From contig NC_056547.1 of assembly GCF_910596095.1 (NCBI RefSeq), forward strand, positions 6,096,147 to 6,160,146: a stretch of 64,000 nucleotides of DNA, written 5' to 3'. Under the pieces are notes generated by a model that was not told where the DNA came from, searched no databases, and saw nothing but the letters and a program-made list of their open reading frames with translations. The translations under genes were made by a program, and so were the position numbers. Positions within the stretch are counted from its first letter, which is position 1, and every line of letters begins with the position of its first letter. Below, in pieces: positions 1 to 11,892 of the stretch. This DNA comes from Thunnus maccoyii. Taxonomy: Eukaryota > Chordata > Actinopteri > Scombriformes > Scombridae.

Positions 1-234
1 ATACTGTATATTGTAGATACACTTGTGTGTCTTGCTTTACCTGCTGGTGCATTTTCTTTTAGCTGTTCTTCACTTTCTTAATTGTATCACTGTAATTAAT
101 GTTTACTGATTTTAGGATCAATATTATTCTCAACATTAAACAGCTGCTCATGTTACTACATGCTATTAAAGTTCTTGTAAATAACAAAACAAAAAAACAC
201 ATTTCCTGCATTTTCCTGTTGAATCTGATCAGCC
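1..234. other. 5' flank of gene A
   Basis: AT-rich sequence with no gene. It is paralogous to the flanks ahead of genes C (about 18.72-18.81 kb), D (about 32.72-32.88 kb) and E (about 43.2-43.46 kb). The shared stretch runs through a conserved block of the type TTTCCTGCATTTTCC ending just before the X-like box; gene D lacks about 78 bp of it. The small minus-strand open frame here has no family features and I do not regard it as a gene. Confidence 0.6.
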
Positions 235-303
235 AGTCAGATATTGAATTGACTCCTCCTGGTAACACATGATGCACAGCTATTTATAATTTCTATTGGT
301 CAC
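235..303 (+). promoter_or_regulatory. X-box/Y-box-like (SXY-type) promoter module of gene A
   Basis: Positions 258-276 read CCTGGTAACACATGATGCA, close to the mammalian MHC X1-X2 box (CCTAGCAACAGATGCGTCA, bound by RFX and CREB/ATF factors). An inverted CCAAT (ATTGG, 295-299) follows 18 bp later, as expected for an NF-Y Y box in an SXY enhanceosome. The start codon lies about 75 bp downstream. The same module with identical 18-bp spacing precedes genes C, D and E. Seen: motif and spacing. Inferred: NLRC5/CIITA-type control. I see no convincing S box. Confidence 0.6.
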
Positions 304-370
304 TCCACTTGACGGTACACACTCTTGACAGTCTTTCCTCCGTTTTTTTTAATATCTGTATCAAAGCAAG

Positions 371-1811
371 ATGAAGGATTTCGTGTTGTTGCTTCTCTTT
401 TACCATGTTGTATCTCCAGGTAACGGAATAATATTTTTTTAAACAGTTGTGTAACTTCTATTTCAACATTCATACTTCTATTTCTATTTCTAATAACATA
501 ACATTTACTGCACAGCTTAACATACCTCAGATTTTAACATGTCTATTCACTGCCAGTTCTTTTTTTTAAAAGTATTTACTGTGCTGTGCAACAGTGCTGT
601 AATCAATAAATACTGCAACACTGTAGCAACAAGAGCTATATAAATAAAAATTATTATTATTATTACTTATTATTATTATTATTATCATCTACTTACTTAT
701 TATTACAATGCCACATAAAAATCAAAATATTTCAGAACCATCCACAAAATCCTGCCCATACCTGCTCTACCTAATCCTGATTCTGTTTGTTTTTCTGTTG
801 TGTTTGTATGTGTCTTTCAAACAGAACATTGCTGTTAAAGAGCATTCTCGCTTAGCCAGCCTTCTCTAAATATGTATTTATTAATATATAAATAAAGGTT
901 TAAAAAATTTACAATAATCTTCATTATTCTTTGGACTGAACAGAAATGTAAAATCTGTTGTGCTCATAGAATCATATATGAAAAATATTCATGTTATTTA
1001 AAACTTTTTTTGTCCTACAGTGAAACACTCCATGACATATTTGCTGACTGAATCATCTGGACTCCAAACCTTCCCAGAGTTTGTGGCTGCTTTAATGGTT
1101 GATGAAGTTCAGGTGGGTTGCTGTGACAGCAACAGCAAGAGAGCAGAACCTAAACAAGACTGGGCAAAAAAATTAGTCAAAGATGATCTTCAGCAGTTGG
1201 AGTTTTACACTGTGACCTGTTTGTCTGCCCATCTGATTCTAAAAACTGACCTTATCAATCTGAAGCAGTACTTAAACCAAACTGGAGGTATATTTATCTT
1301 TATTTTTTTACTTTCTTAATGTTTTTAGTGTGTTTAAGTAATTGTTTCTTTATTTTTTTGTACATCTAGGTGAACAACAATTCACTTGAATACACTAGGT
1401 GAATAAATGTTAAGCAACTTTATACATCATACACACAATACAGATAATTTGTCTCACCCCATCTGCAAAACCATCCCCACCACCCCAACTGAAGAGCAAG
1501 AGATATTATACTACTAACATTATATACATTTAACATATACAACATAAAATAATACACAGACATGAATACTTTCCCAACATGTAGAGGGTTATCTACATAC
1601 AAATCTATCTATAAATAGATTCATTCATACATTCAAAGTAACTTTTTGCATGTGCACATACACACCAGAAAACTCATATATCATATACAAGCTCAAGTCC
1701 ACAACATCTATTGAAGCATGTGTACTTTCCTACTAGAAGGTCTTGGAATAAGGAAATGACACTATTTGATGTTTGTCTGAATGTATTAAGTATCAGAACA
1801 TATATGTATCT

Positions 1812-1847
<36 letters not shown>

Positions 1848-3270
1848 AAAGTAACCTCTCTCCCACCCCCTCTTCATCTGTCAACAGTGTTTTATTTACA
1901 CATTGTTGACTATTTAACTAAGTACTGCTGTGCTGCACTTTTGCAGTGTTTCCGTCATGGTAAATAACAGATATTATGTAAGCAATAATGCACAATGACA
2001 AAATGAGAAGATAAAAGTGGAGGTAAAAAATGCCATGACCAGTGTTTTCTATATCAGGAAACCATGGAGTATATTTTGGCTCTTATACCTTTACCACCAA
2101 GTTAGTTTATGTGTTTAAATTGTCACACAAAAGATCTGTTGTCAGTTTAACTCAAAATTAAGTTTGTTTCTCTGACTAACAGAACACACTGCACAATTCA
2201 TGTTTGTACAAAGCCCCAATATCCCTTGACTTATGTTAAATATCCTTCAAAAACCATGGCTGCCTATTATTAAACTAAGGTTAGCAATTATAATATCCGT
2301 GTGTAGTAACACATGCATAATAGGACACAATGTCCTGGCTGAGCAGGTGGAGTCTAGTGACTAATCCTGAATAAAACTCTCCTTCGGTGGAAGCTTCTGG
2401 AGCAGCTTCAGGACCGTCTAGTCTGTAGTTTCTCACAGGAGAAGGATATTGTTGGACTGATCCACTGGCTGCAGGGTTTCAGTGAATTTAATCTTCAGTC
2501 CAGGATCAGGATTAATCTGTGTGTGTTGGTCAGGACTCCACCTCAGTGTGTGTGTGTGTGTGTTTGTTCCTGCAGCTCACATGAAGTCACACCACCTTCA
2601 ACAGTGTAGATAAAGTGTGTGTTGGTCTCAGTGGAGACAGTGTGTCTCTGTGGTAAAGACAGGAAATGGACTCTGTTTCCCAGCAGTCTCTGCCTCTCTG
2701 TCTCTCTCTGAGTCGTTCACACTGTCCAGATGATGATTGGCTGTGAGTGGTTTCCATCCAGCCAATAACAGCAGAAGGTGTAGATCTTCTGTTTTGGTGT
2801 GTGTGGATCAGTGTGTCTCTGTGGTGAAGATGTGATATCAACTGATGATAGCTGACTGTGCTGAGATCTCACTCTGGTTTACTGCAGTCTGTGTCTCTGT
2901 CTCTCTCTCAGGTGTCCATATTTTACAGGTTATGGCTGGCTGTGAATGGGATGATGAGACTAAAGAGGTTATTGGTTTTGTTCAGTTTGGTTATGATGGA
3001 GAAGACTTCTTAGTATTTGACCTGAAGACACTGACATGGATCGCTTCACAACCACAAGCTGTCATCATCAAATACAAGAAGGATAGTGACAAAGCTGGAT
3101 CAATCTTCATTAAGAACGTTGTCACGAATATTTGCCCTCAGGGGCTGAAGATGAGTCTGGACTATGGGAAGAGCTCTCTGCTGAGAACAGGTAGAATCAC
3201 ATGATCTGATATAGTTTCATGGACACAATGATATTTATATGCTTTGCTTTTACCATTCTTTGTCTGTCTT

Positions 3271-3304
<34 letters not shown>

Positions 3305-5443
3305 GAGCTTCCCTCAGTGTTTCTCCTCCAGAAGACTCCCTCCTTTCCAGTCAGCTGCTTTGCTACAGGTTTCTACCCTGACAGAGCCGATATGTTCTGG
3401 AGGAAAGATGGAGAGGAGCTTCATGAGGAACGTGGAGAGATCCTCCCCAACCATGATGGATCCTTCCAGATGAGTGTTGACCTGAACGTTTCATCAGTCT
3501 CACCTGATGAGTGGAAGAAGTACGAATGTGTTTTTCATCTCTCTCGTGTGAAGGACGACATCATCAACAAACTGGACAAAGCTGTGATCAGAAGCAACTG
3601 GGGTGAGACAGGAATCAAATGTTACACACATGAGACAAAAAAGACAAATTTAGTTTACTTTAGTATTCCTTCAGTTCATGCTTATTTTTTGTCTCTTTTT
3701 TGGTGCTGGATTAGACAAACAGCCTAAACTGCCAGTTAGCAAGTCAGCTAGCTGCTTCAGTTGATAAATTAATTTCAAAGTTTTGTACTGTAGACTCCTG
3801 TTTCACGACTGACTGCAAACTGCCTTTTTTAGCTTCCTCATTTTGGATTCTCCCGCTCTCTGTTCTCTCAAAGGTCAGCGCTGTCAATTGGTCAGTGGTT
3901 CAAATCTGTGTTTGAAAATTGAAGTTGAAGTCTCTGCATGTGATTTTGTTGTTAATTTAGTTTTTCTGTCCTTACTTCTGGTTTTAGTTTGTTGACGGTT
4001 TGTTTGTTAACTTGTTTATAGCTGCTCTCATCCTAAAGCAGTTTCTTTATCACTTTAATGTTTGTTTCTTTGTCTGTTTTATTAATATAATTATGACACA
4101 TATAGTCTTAATAAATAGATGGATAGATGTACAACAGTTTTAACCTGCTTCTAGTCATTTTTTCTTTGTTTTTTGCCTAACAGAGATACTTACAGATATG
4201 ACCATCCCCATCATTGCAGTGGTTGCTCTTGCTGTCATCCTCATAGCTGCTGCTGGATTCATGTTTTACAAAAAGAAGAAAGGTGAGAGACCTAAACTGA
4301 GAGATGTTCTTATTAAATGTTTTGTGTGCTTAGATTGACTTTGAGTTGATGCTTTTAACCAGATTATAAAGGTAAAACAAGCCTCAATTAATAGTCTGAA
4401 TCCATCAACAAGACTAGTATAATGATGATAGAGAAATGTAATAGGCAGAGGGCAGAAGGGCAAAATATTATATTTATCATAATATTTATGTAATTTATGT
4501 ATTCAGTGGTGAGAGGTTGATATACTGGCATTTACAAATGTGTGAAATAATATTTTTTGTCTTTTGTTCTTATTCTATCTAATCAGACATGCACTTCTAT
4601 CAGGATACTTAAAGTTTACTGGAAAATAAAGTTAAGTAAATAGAAAAATTAATTGTATTCTCGGGGCACCACCAGTAACAATTTAGAGGAAAATTCTAGT
4701 GTTTTTCATCCTGGGTCTTATTTTCATAATTGTGACTATTCTGACTATGGGTCAAGCTGAACTTACATAAATGATTTAAAACACTTGTCTCTGAGTTTGA
4801 TGGAAACTGGTGAAGATGCTGTATTTATGTCAAGTAAATGTTGCTTTGTACTCTTTTAGCATGATATCATGGATGAAGCCATCAATTGTAAATATAAAGA
4901 CCCTCTATCTCCAAAACCAAGTCAGTCTGAGATGGACTTTTCAACAAACTCATAAAATTAATTGGCTAGCCAGCTATAGCTGATAAAATGTGTTAGCAAC
5001 TTATCATTTCAGCCTGCAAAGTCAATGATTGTCAGTTAAAAATGCTTTTTTCTACTTCTGTCTGAAATCAATCATCATTGTTATAAAATCTGCCACTGTT
5101 ATCATTATAAACTGCCTATGAAAAAATGCTAGCATCAAACTCTTTGCAGAAGTAAAACACAGACTATCTTATTCTTCTGCTGTTTAGCCTGAAGTTCATG
5201 GGGTTGGATGCTGCAGGTTGCAAATGTCACACTCAAGTTGGTGAGCCAGGTCATTGATTCTGACAGATGCAGAGTCACTTGGTTCTGGATGAGATGTCAG
5301 ATGTTGGACATGTTGCAGACACTGGGCATACTGAAAATTAAAGCCAGTTCAGTGCAGGATAAATGAACTAACAGTGTGTTTTTGACCTTTCAGCTCCTGA
5401 CAACATCTCTGAGCTCTCTGAGCAACTGAATCCAGAAGCCTGA
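371..5443 (+). CDS. MHC class I heavy chain, U lineage, gene A (KKKK-tail type)
   Basis: Six exons, all joined in phase 1: leader 371-419, alpha1 1021-1287, alpha2 2912-3190, alpha3 3306-3602, transmembrane 4184-4282, tail 5394-5443 (CDS 1041 bp, 346 aa). All introns are GT-AG. The leader [16 protein letters not shown] is a signal peptide. Alpha2 keeps GCEWDDET and the second cysteine (NICPQ). Alpha3 has the Ig cysteines ([15 protein letters not shown]). A hydrophobic segment ([18 protein letters not shown]) precedes FYKKKK and a tail ending QLNPEA. N-glycosylation sites are NQT at the end of alpha1 and NVSS in alpha3. Peptide-end clamp positions (HLA numbering 7, 59, 84, 143, 146, 147, 159, 171) read Y,Q,Y,I,K,K,V,S, so classical peptide presentation is unlikely. 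It should pair with beta2-microglobulin at the cell surface. Sister of gene D. Confidence 0.9.
1814..1845. repeat. (CA)n microsatellite, gene A intron 2
   Basis: About 16 CA units. The paralogous place in gene D (34535-34584) has a longer tract, so the array length changed after duplication. Small open frames across it are artefacts of the repeat. Confidence 0.95.
3272..3302. repeat. (CT)n tract forming the polypyrimidine tract of gene A alpha3 exon
   Basis: About 15 CT units run directly into the CAG acceptor of exon 4 (exon starts 3306). In genes B, C, D and E the same acceptor has a mixed pyrimidine tract instead. Length variation here could influence alpha3 exon splicing; that part is inference. 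Confidence 0.9.
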
Positions 5444-6033
5444 GTACAGTGAGAGACTTCATGTGGTACCAAGAAAAATGAAAGACTATTACTCACACTT
5501 CTAGTTAACTAAAGCTGCTCAATAGTGTACACAAAATACAAATTGTTTCCTCATTCAGTGTTAAACTTCTAGATCACATTTTAGCTGAAAAAAAAACAAC
5601 AATTCTTCAACTAATGATGACAGTAGTACATTAAAGGCATAGTAAATAAATTAAGGCTTTGGTCACTAATATGTTCCAAAATGTGATATTTTAGATCTTA
5701 ATCAATCAATCAATCAAATGTGCATTTTTATGATTGTATTTTATGCCTCATTAATCCATGGAGACTAAAGTTTTCACATAATATTGTTGTCTGCCCGAAT
5801 ATATACACTTATATTTTATATTTGTACTTTTATATGTTTTTATTGTAAGCTTGTAATCTATATTTTGAAATGGGTTTAATAATCCGATCAATTTCTCAAC
5901 TTTTTATAAATTTTATAATTTTTTTTTAATACATTTTTATAAATATTTTATAAATGTTCTCAATTCTGTCTGTTATTTTACATTGGCACAATGTCTCTGT
6001 TTGGTTTCTCAGCATGCAAACATTATTGATTAT
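5444..6033. other. 3' flank of gene A
   Basis: AT-rich 3' untranslated and flanking sequence, closely paralogous to 37645-38900 behind gene D. It contains a short (AATC)n tract near 5701-5716. It also holds the uninterrupted site (around 5821) where the paralogous D flank carries a Helitron. No coding sequence seen. Confidence 0.6.
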
Positions 6034-6716
6034 CCTTCCTAATGTGTTAGAAAAGGGTTTACATATTTAGTGTTCATGTGTCAATTTTGACCCATGTTTG
6101 AATTACATGGCACTGAAAAAAAACACTAATTATCATCCAGTAAAATGTTTTACCTGCTAAGTGACTTATTATTCATCAATAACCATAATATATATATACT
6201 TTGGTATTTTATGTACCTGAGGCAACATTTAACTTAACAAATTGTTTTTAATTTAAAATAGGCACAATTTATCTGTTTTATCGTTTGTGATGAACAGAAC
6301 AGGCAAATAAGGCCACGAGATGATGCAATAATAAACAAAATAATTCCCTAAATAACTTGTTTATATTTTCTTACACATTAAAAATGTGCATGCTCTGCCA
6401 TGTGTGTGGTGAGATGTGAGAAATAAAGCATGAGAAAGCCCTAGCCTATGTACTGCTATACAGCTGGGAAACAGTATCTGTGTCTGTGTCTGTGTCTATG
6501 TGTACGTGTGTCTATCATAGGCTACTTTTGGGAACAAATTTCAGACTAAAGACCAGTTAATTGTGGACAGCTTGTCCAACTGGGGACACCAGCTGTGTCC
6601 CTAAATGGGGAAAAAACTGATTTTTGGGTCAGTGGTTAAGGTTAGGGTTAGGTTTAGGGTAAGTCTCCAGGAAATTAATGTAGGTCTACATAATGTCCTC
6701 AAAAGTGACATAGGTC

Positions 6717-6792
<76 letters not shown>

Positions 6793-7262
6793 TATGGGGT
6801 GTGAGTTAAAGAGAGAGTGGGGCAGTGTGCATGGAATCATATTTGCTGCGTGCCACTCTGCAATTGAATTCAAGTTGATATGCTTTTTTGGCATGAAACA
6901 TAATTTTTATGTTATTACACAATATTATTATCCAATTTTTATAGTATTTCATTACTATTATTTTTGTTTTGTTGTAACTTTTGTTATTCATGATGGTTTG
7001 GCAAGATTTACCATATATTTCTGTGCATGAACAACCCATAATTACTACCGGGTCAAATTTGACCCATAAGACAACCGATGTTACTTTTTTTTCATATGCA
7101 TTTAAAAAAAAGGAAAACGGTCAAAATGTTTTTTTATTGTATTCAAAAGGCCATTGTAGGGGATGCAATGAAGCCTTGTTTTGATCAGAAAAAAAATAAA
7201 AGTATATTTCACACATCTAAACCTGAAAATGGGTCAGATTTGACCATAACAGAATAGGAGGG
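6034..7262. mobile_element. TIR element, non-autonomous, about 1.2 kb (possibly piggyBac-like)
   Basis: Present 3' of gene A and absent at the paralogous site 3' of gene D (near 39015-39025). The left end CCTTCCTAATGTGTTA and the reverse complement of the right end CCCTCCTATTCTGTTA match at 13 of 16 positions, giving terminal inverted repeats. Flanks are TTAT and TTCA, each one base from TTAA, which hints at piggyBac; that class call is weak. Inside are a perfect palindrome GGGTCAAATTTGACCC (7050-7065), a TTAGGG-like stretch at about 6637-6661, and a (GT)n array. No transposase is visible. Confidence 0.6.
6719..6791. repeat. (GT)n microsatellite
   Basis: About 36 GT units inside the 6034-7262 element. 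The open reading frame through it encodes only Val-Cys repeats and is not a gene. Confidence 0.97.
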
Positions 7263-8872
7263 TTCAATAAATGATTGTCAAAATCTGATACACTGCTGTT
7301 TCACCCCCTTTTTTCTTTTTTTTTTTTTTGGCTTTTCACTAATAGAGGCCTTGCCTGGCAGATTCACATATCAGAGTTCACTTTTGTTAGACTTGACCAG
7401 GCAGATGTGCTCAGTTAGTCAATAGAAACACTGCTGCACTGTGTTTGGAAATAGACGAGTCATTATATTATTATTCTAGTGTGTTTCATCACCATTTTTA
7501 GTATCAGACTATCACTAACAATACGTGACATCACATACTTTTTCAGGGCTGAATGCAGGGAAATGAAAAGGAAACATAATGTGACCAAACCCTCACAGTG
7601 TGTTTGTCCTTCCAGATCTTGACAATAACTCTAACTGAATCCGGAAACCTGACTGAGAGACACACTCTGCATGCAGTGAATTACTTCAAATGGGATGGCA
7701 AAACAATAAATGCTGTGATGAACTATTCACATCTTCAGTCATAACAACACCTTAAATTATAAGAAAAGAGACCAATTGTTTCCTGACTCACTTTCAATGT
7801 TAATCTTAGCTAAAGTTGATATCCTACAAAAAAAGGTGAAGTTGCTTTATCACTTTCAGAAACTGTTACTTCAATGGCTGATTAGGCGTTTACTTTGTAA
7901 TAAAATTGTGACACTTCTATAGAATAATGAAGACATATAGAAATTACAGAAATTATGGTACTTTAAAAGCATAATAGATAAATGAAGTTCAAATGTTGCT
8001 AAATAACTGATATTTTAAAACTCAATATTATATATCAGAATATTTTATGTATTTTAAGGTTTGTGTTCAAAGGGTCACTTCACTAGTGGGATCTAGACAT
8101 GCATAACCAGTAGTTTTATTTGCTAAGGTAATCTGCCACCATTTCAATTAATTAAAAAATTCCTTTCTGGTGTTCAAATCATTAAAAAAATACATTTGAA
8201 CACTTGACTGCAATGTTCTGGTTACTCTGCATAATTCGTGGGTTTAAAAAACAGTTCAAAAGAGTATAAAATAAAATTACTCAAAAATGTGATGTGTTTT
8301 TTAAATGGCATCTGACAGTAGTAGACAGAGGAAAAGTTAAAGATAGCAACAAGATGATTGGAAGTCTGACAAAGTCTGAGCGGGTAAAGTGGAAAATCAC
8401 TTGGATGATTGATGTGGAAGCATGAAAATAAAAAATGAATAAAGCAAGCATGAATAAAGTTTTTCTGATTGAACTTTTGCAAAGCTTCAGCAGTCAAATT
8501 TGGGAAAAAGTCAAATGATGTTTTTGGACACATTTTCTAATCTTTCAGTACACCCTAACTGTCTGTTAGAGCCCTCTGTAGGGGAAATAAAACAGCACAG
8601 AGTGTATTAAAGTGTAGCACACAACTCAACTGCTGTAATTTAATTTTAACATTAACCTCAATTTTAAAATAGCCTACATCTAAATTTAGACATTTTGACA
8701 CAGGACAAGCTCATGCTGATATATTTCAAGATGCATTGACTTCTCTACTTATAGTGAACTGAAATAAAATAAAATAAAAATCTGTTGTCTTCAGGAAATT
8801 TACAGCCAGTCATACAATAAAATCATATAAAAAGTAAATGGAGTTTAAATACCTGAACTGTTTGTCCTACAG
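7263..8872. other. 3' flank of gene A, paralogous to 39020-40440
   Basis: No gene. The sequence matches the D flank over most of its length up to the segment around 8568-8625 (TAGAGCCCTCTGTAGGGGAAAT), where the two flanks diverge: here an alpha1 relic follows, while behind D a SINE-like repeat and another tail exon follow. It contains the truncated tail-exon relic described separately. Confidence 0.55.
7616..7638 (+). pseudogene. Truncated relic of a class I cytoplasmic-tail exon
   Basis: After a pyrimidine-rich acceptor (TTTGTCCTTCCAG) the sequence reads, in the tail-exon phase, D-L-D-N-N-S-N-stop. It resembles the gene A and D tail exons ([11 protein letters not shown]...) but stops early, with a remnant of the normal end shortly after. 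It could serve as an alternative last exon for gene A, giving a shorter tail, but more likely it is a decayed duplicate of the exon at 5394-5443. Confidence 0.45.
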
Positions 8873-9138
8873 TGAAACAATCCTTGAAGTTTTACCTCAC
8901 TGCATCATCTGGAGTCTCAAACGTTCCAGACTTCGAGGCTGTTGCAGTGTTTCATGAAGTTGAGGTGGCTTAATATGACAGCAACATCAAGAGAACAGAA
9001 CTTAAACAGGACTGGATGAGTAAATTAATCAGGGAGGATCTTCAACACTGGGAAAGAAAACACTCAACTGTATGGATTACCACCAAATCTTCAAAGAAGA
9101 AACTGACACTTTCAAGCAGCATCTCCACCAAACTGGAG
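8873..9138 (+). pseudogene. Orphan MHC class I alpha1 exon (broken)
   Basis: A stand-alone alpha1 exon with an intact-looking acceptor (TTTGTCCTACAG) and donor (GGAG|GTAAAC). It begins VKQSLKFYLTASSGVSNVPDF, then has an in-frame TAA at 8971-8973 and is one base shorter (266 bp) than intact alpha1 exons (267 bp); its reading degenerates in the helix region. Before the break it keeps DLQHWER, nearer to classical teleost alpha1 than the neighbours are. No leader, alpha2 or alpha3 exon accompanies it. Relic of a lost gene copy between A and B. Confidence 0.85.
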
Positions 9139-9479
9139 GTAAACCACAGCTAAAATGTTTTACCTGGTTTACTGTCAAGCCAATCAGATGATGTCAACCA
9201 AACAGATGTAGATATTTAGGTTAACTCTTCATCTACACACCTGACTGAAGAACACAGCAGGACTCAACACACACATCACTGAGACATACTGGATGCTGCC
9301 AAACTGCAACAACAGAGGCAAAGAGAATAACATCAGTGAAGGGTCAAAGCTCTTAATGTGTGTGTGAGTAATTTAGATGCAACTTTACCCCTCAGACATG
9401 CTTTAAGACAAATACTCTGCTTTGAATAATAATGTGTCTGTTACGGTCTTTCCACAAAAAGTCGAATCAAAGTGGCAAA

Positions 9480-9620
9480 CTATTTTTTATTGTATTTAAA
9501 TGTCATTTTATGTTGTGTTTCTTTTGCACTTTGTCTTAATGCTTTTAATGTTTTATGTAAAGCACTTTAAATTGCCTTGTTGAAATGTGCTATACAAATA
9601 AACTTGCTTTACATTAAAAA
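9480..9620 (+). repeat. LINE/SINE-like 3' tail with poly-A
   Basis: The segment has the form GTAAAGCACTTTAAATTGCC...GTGCTATACAAATAAACTTGCTTT, then a 14-base A run. This is a 3' tail typical of abundant teleost non-LTR repeats. Only the 3' end appears to be present; no reverse transcriptase coding is visible. Confidence 0.5.
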
Positions 9621-9949
9621 AAAAAAAAACACTGCTCGCACTGCACTAAACAAATGATGCTGAGAGGAGACCACAGACTTTGAAGGAGACTACTAGAGGT
9701 GGGGACTGTGGCTGGACTGTTAGGACAATGATCCCTGGACTAACATGGAACAGTAAATTCCATGTTTATAAGAGGAGGAGGCCAGGGCACACTTTGCTCT
9801 AGAAAAATAATCTTCTGGGAGCATTTCCAGAGAATCTTACCTTCACAGTTATAAACATTATCGATGTGTATGCACCTACACTGAGCTTCACCTCTAAAAT
9901 TTTATGATTAATTTAGAACCACAGTAAATCATATCTCATATCATATCAT

Positions 9950-10305
9950 ATCACATCTAGATTAGCTGGTTCTGAGTGTGCCATATCTTGGCCAAAACTG
10001 GCCCAGATATGTTTTAAGATGACTGGGCCACATGGGCTGAATTATATGTTGGCCACCTCAGGCTCACTTCCAGATTAGCCAGTACTAATATACATATCTA
10101 CATATTTGGGCCATATTTACTATGTATCACATGGGCAACTTTAGGGTCACATCCAGTTTACACATGCAGAGAGCACTGCATCTTTGCCCAAAATGACCCA
10201 CATTTGTTTTAGGATATTAAGGCCATATTTGTTATTTTACATGTAGGCTACTTCAGGCTCACATCCATTTTGTCTGGGCCAGAAATGGCCCACTTTCGTA
10301 TGGGT
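9950..10305. repeat. Degenerate minisatellite-like repeat (GGGCCA / GGCTCACATCCA motifs)
   Basis: Several imperfect units contain a TGGCCCA-type motif, an ATGTTTTA-like spacer and AGGCTCAC(A/T)TCCA, spaced roughly 90-140 bp apart. This type of array is common in teleost genomes. It sits immediately ahead of the gene B upstream region. No coding potential. Confidence 0.55.
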
Positions 10306-10816
10306 CCTGTTGTATGCAAAGATCATAATATTATCCACACCAGGATAATTCAAACCGATATATGTGCAATATAGTATGCCTGTGTAGCTATGCGCAGGTG
10401 GGCCCTCAACTCGGGTCATGTTGAACCTTCTAGAAGTAAAATAACTGATGTCCCGAGCCAGACAATTCAAAACAGTTACCCACTAGTACAAATGATCCTG
10501 GCAGCTGTCAAAATCACCCCATTTTGCTCCGCTAAAAATACTGAATGCACACTATTGTTAATCAATGAACTTTTTGTCGTACATTGAGCTATCAAATATG
10601 TCTAATTATTACATTTGCTCTAAGGGTAAAATGTATGTCTGTATAGATTAATGATAGTCAGTGGGCTGGACGTCTTCACGCGTCAGGTGGAGTGTGATAC
10701 TGGTGGAGTACGTAGGTTTCACTGTCACACACAACACACAAAGACGCACAGCAAAATTAAGACGGCGACTGGTTTGTCTACTGCAGTGGTCACTCGGCTC
10801 CTCAAAGAGTCACACC
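10306..10816 (+). promoter_or_regulatory. Gene B upstream region (leader/promoter type shared with gene F)
   Basis: About 500 bp conserved with 54890-56332 ahead of gene F, apart from a solo-LTR-like insertion there; the empty site, GTAC, is at 10579-10582. It shows no CCTGGTAAC/ATTGG module like that of genes A, C, D and E, so B and F probably have different regulation. An AGGTTTCACTGTCAC stretch (about 10714-10728) weakly resembles half of an interferon-stimulated response element and is altered in F. Promoter function is inferred from position and conservation. Confidence 0.5.
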
Positions 10817-11836
10817 ATGAAGACGGTAGAGCTTGTTATTCCGCTGATCTTCTTTCCTGTCACACTTTCAGGTGAGATTAACTTTAAGAATGTAGAAAAC
10901 CTAGCGTTATACAATTCACTTTCACTTTAATATTGGGCACTTTTACGCTGTTTAGATCAAGCTTTACCTGTACCACTTTTTAAAAAGTCGTCCTTTACAT
11001 AGGGTTTAATCAATGGCTTTAGCAATGTTAAATAAATCATTTACAAATCATTTCTAGACAGGCGCGTAATCGCCACGGAGGAGACATATCAAGACGCATA
11101 CCTGCCATGGGTGCTCACCCATAGTTCTGATGAACACAAAACAACTTTCATGTACAATACCAGTCCAAGGTTTGTACACACCTTCCCATTCTCTTGAATG
11201 AGAAGTTGGTCCAAACTTCTTACTTGTACTGTATTTTGCTTCTTTCATTTATTTCTAGTATCGATTACTTAACCTGTTGATGTCCGTCGAAATACAGCTA
11301 ATAGAGATCAATTTACGTCTGAAACGTGTTAGATTAATCTATGAATCTTAACGATAAACTCGTTCACGTGTCACTGAAACTGAATATTTTCGGGATTTTG
11401 CAGAAATAACAGCTTCTGTACAGTACTGATGTTCTGAATGTTGTTAACATCTGGCTGTGTGTCAGATTATTATCTTTGACTTTATTGAATAGTGCCATTC
11501 ATTGAAATTAATTTAGATATAATAGACAAAACTGTAGCAAATGGTTTTCAAATGTTTACTCATGCTGTAAACTCAGATTATAGATTCTGTACTGCAGTAT
11601 AATATAATCTAGGCCTAATATGATATAATATGTTATAATAATATAGTATTCACAGAACAAGAATTAAGTTGAAACCTCAAAGCACAGACCTCAAGTATTA
11701 CTTTAATAAAGGAGTTTTTACATTTTGTATCTGGATTTGTTTTAAATACACAGTGAATGACACCAATGAATTTAATGTTTCATAAGAGGACCTTTGTGAC
11801 TGTAACTGTGATTTCAAGGCAATATTCTTATTACAT

Positions 11837-11892
<56 letters not shown>

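Noticed and set aside
6637..6661. TTAGGG-like interstitial telomere sequence
   Set aside because: Only about three imperfect units, within a common teleost repeat; no telomeric array.
6605..7030. 141-aa open frame across a (GT)n array
   Set aside because: Most of it is Val-Cys repeat translation of a microsatellite inside a transposable element; no domain and no paralogue behind gene D.
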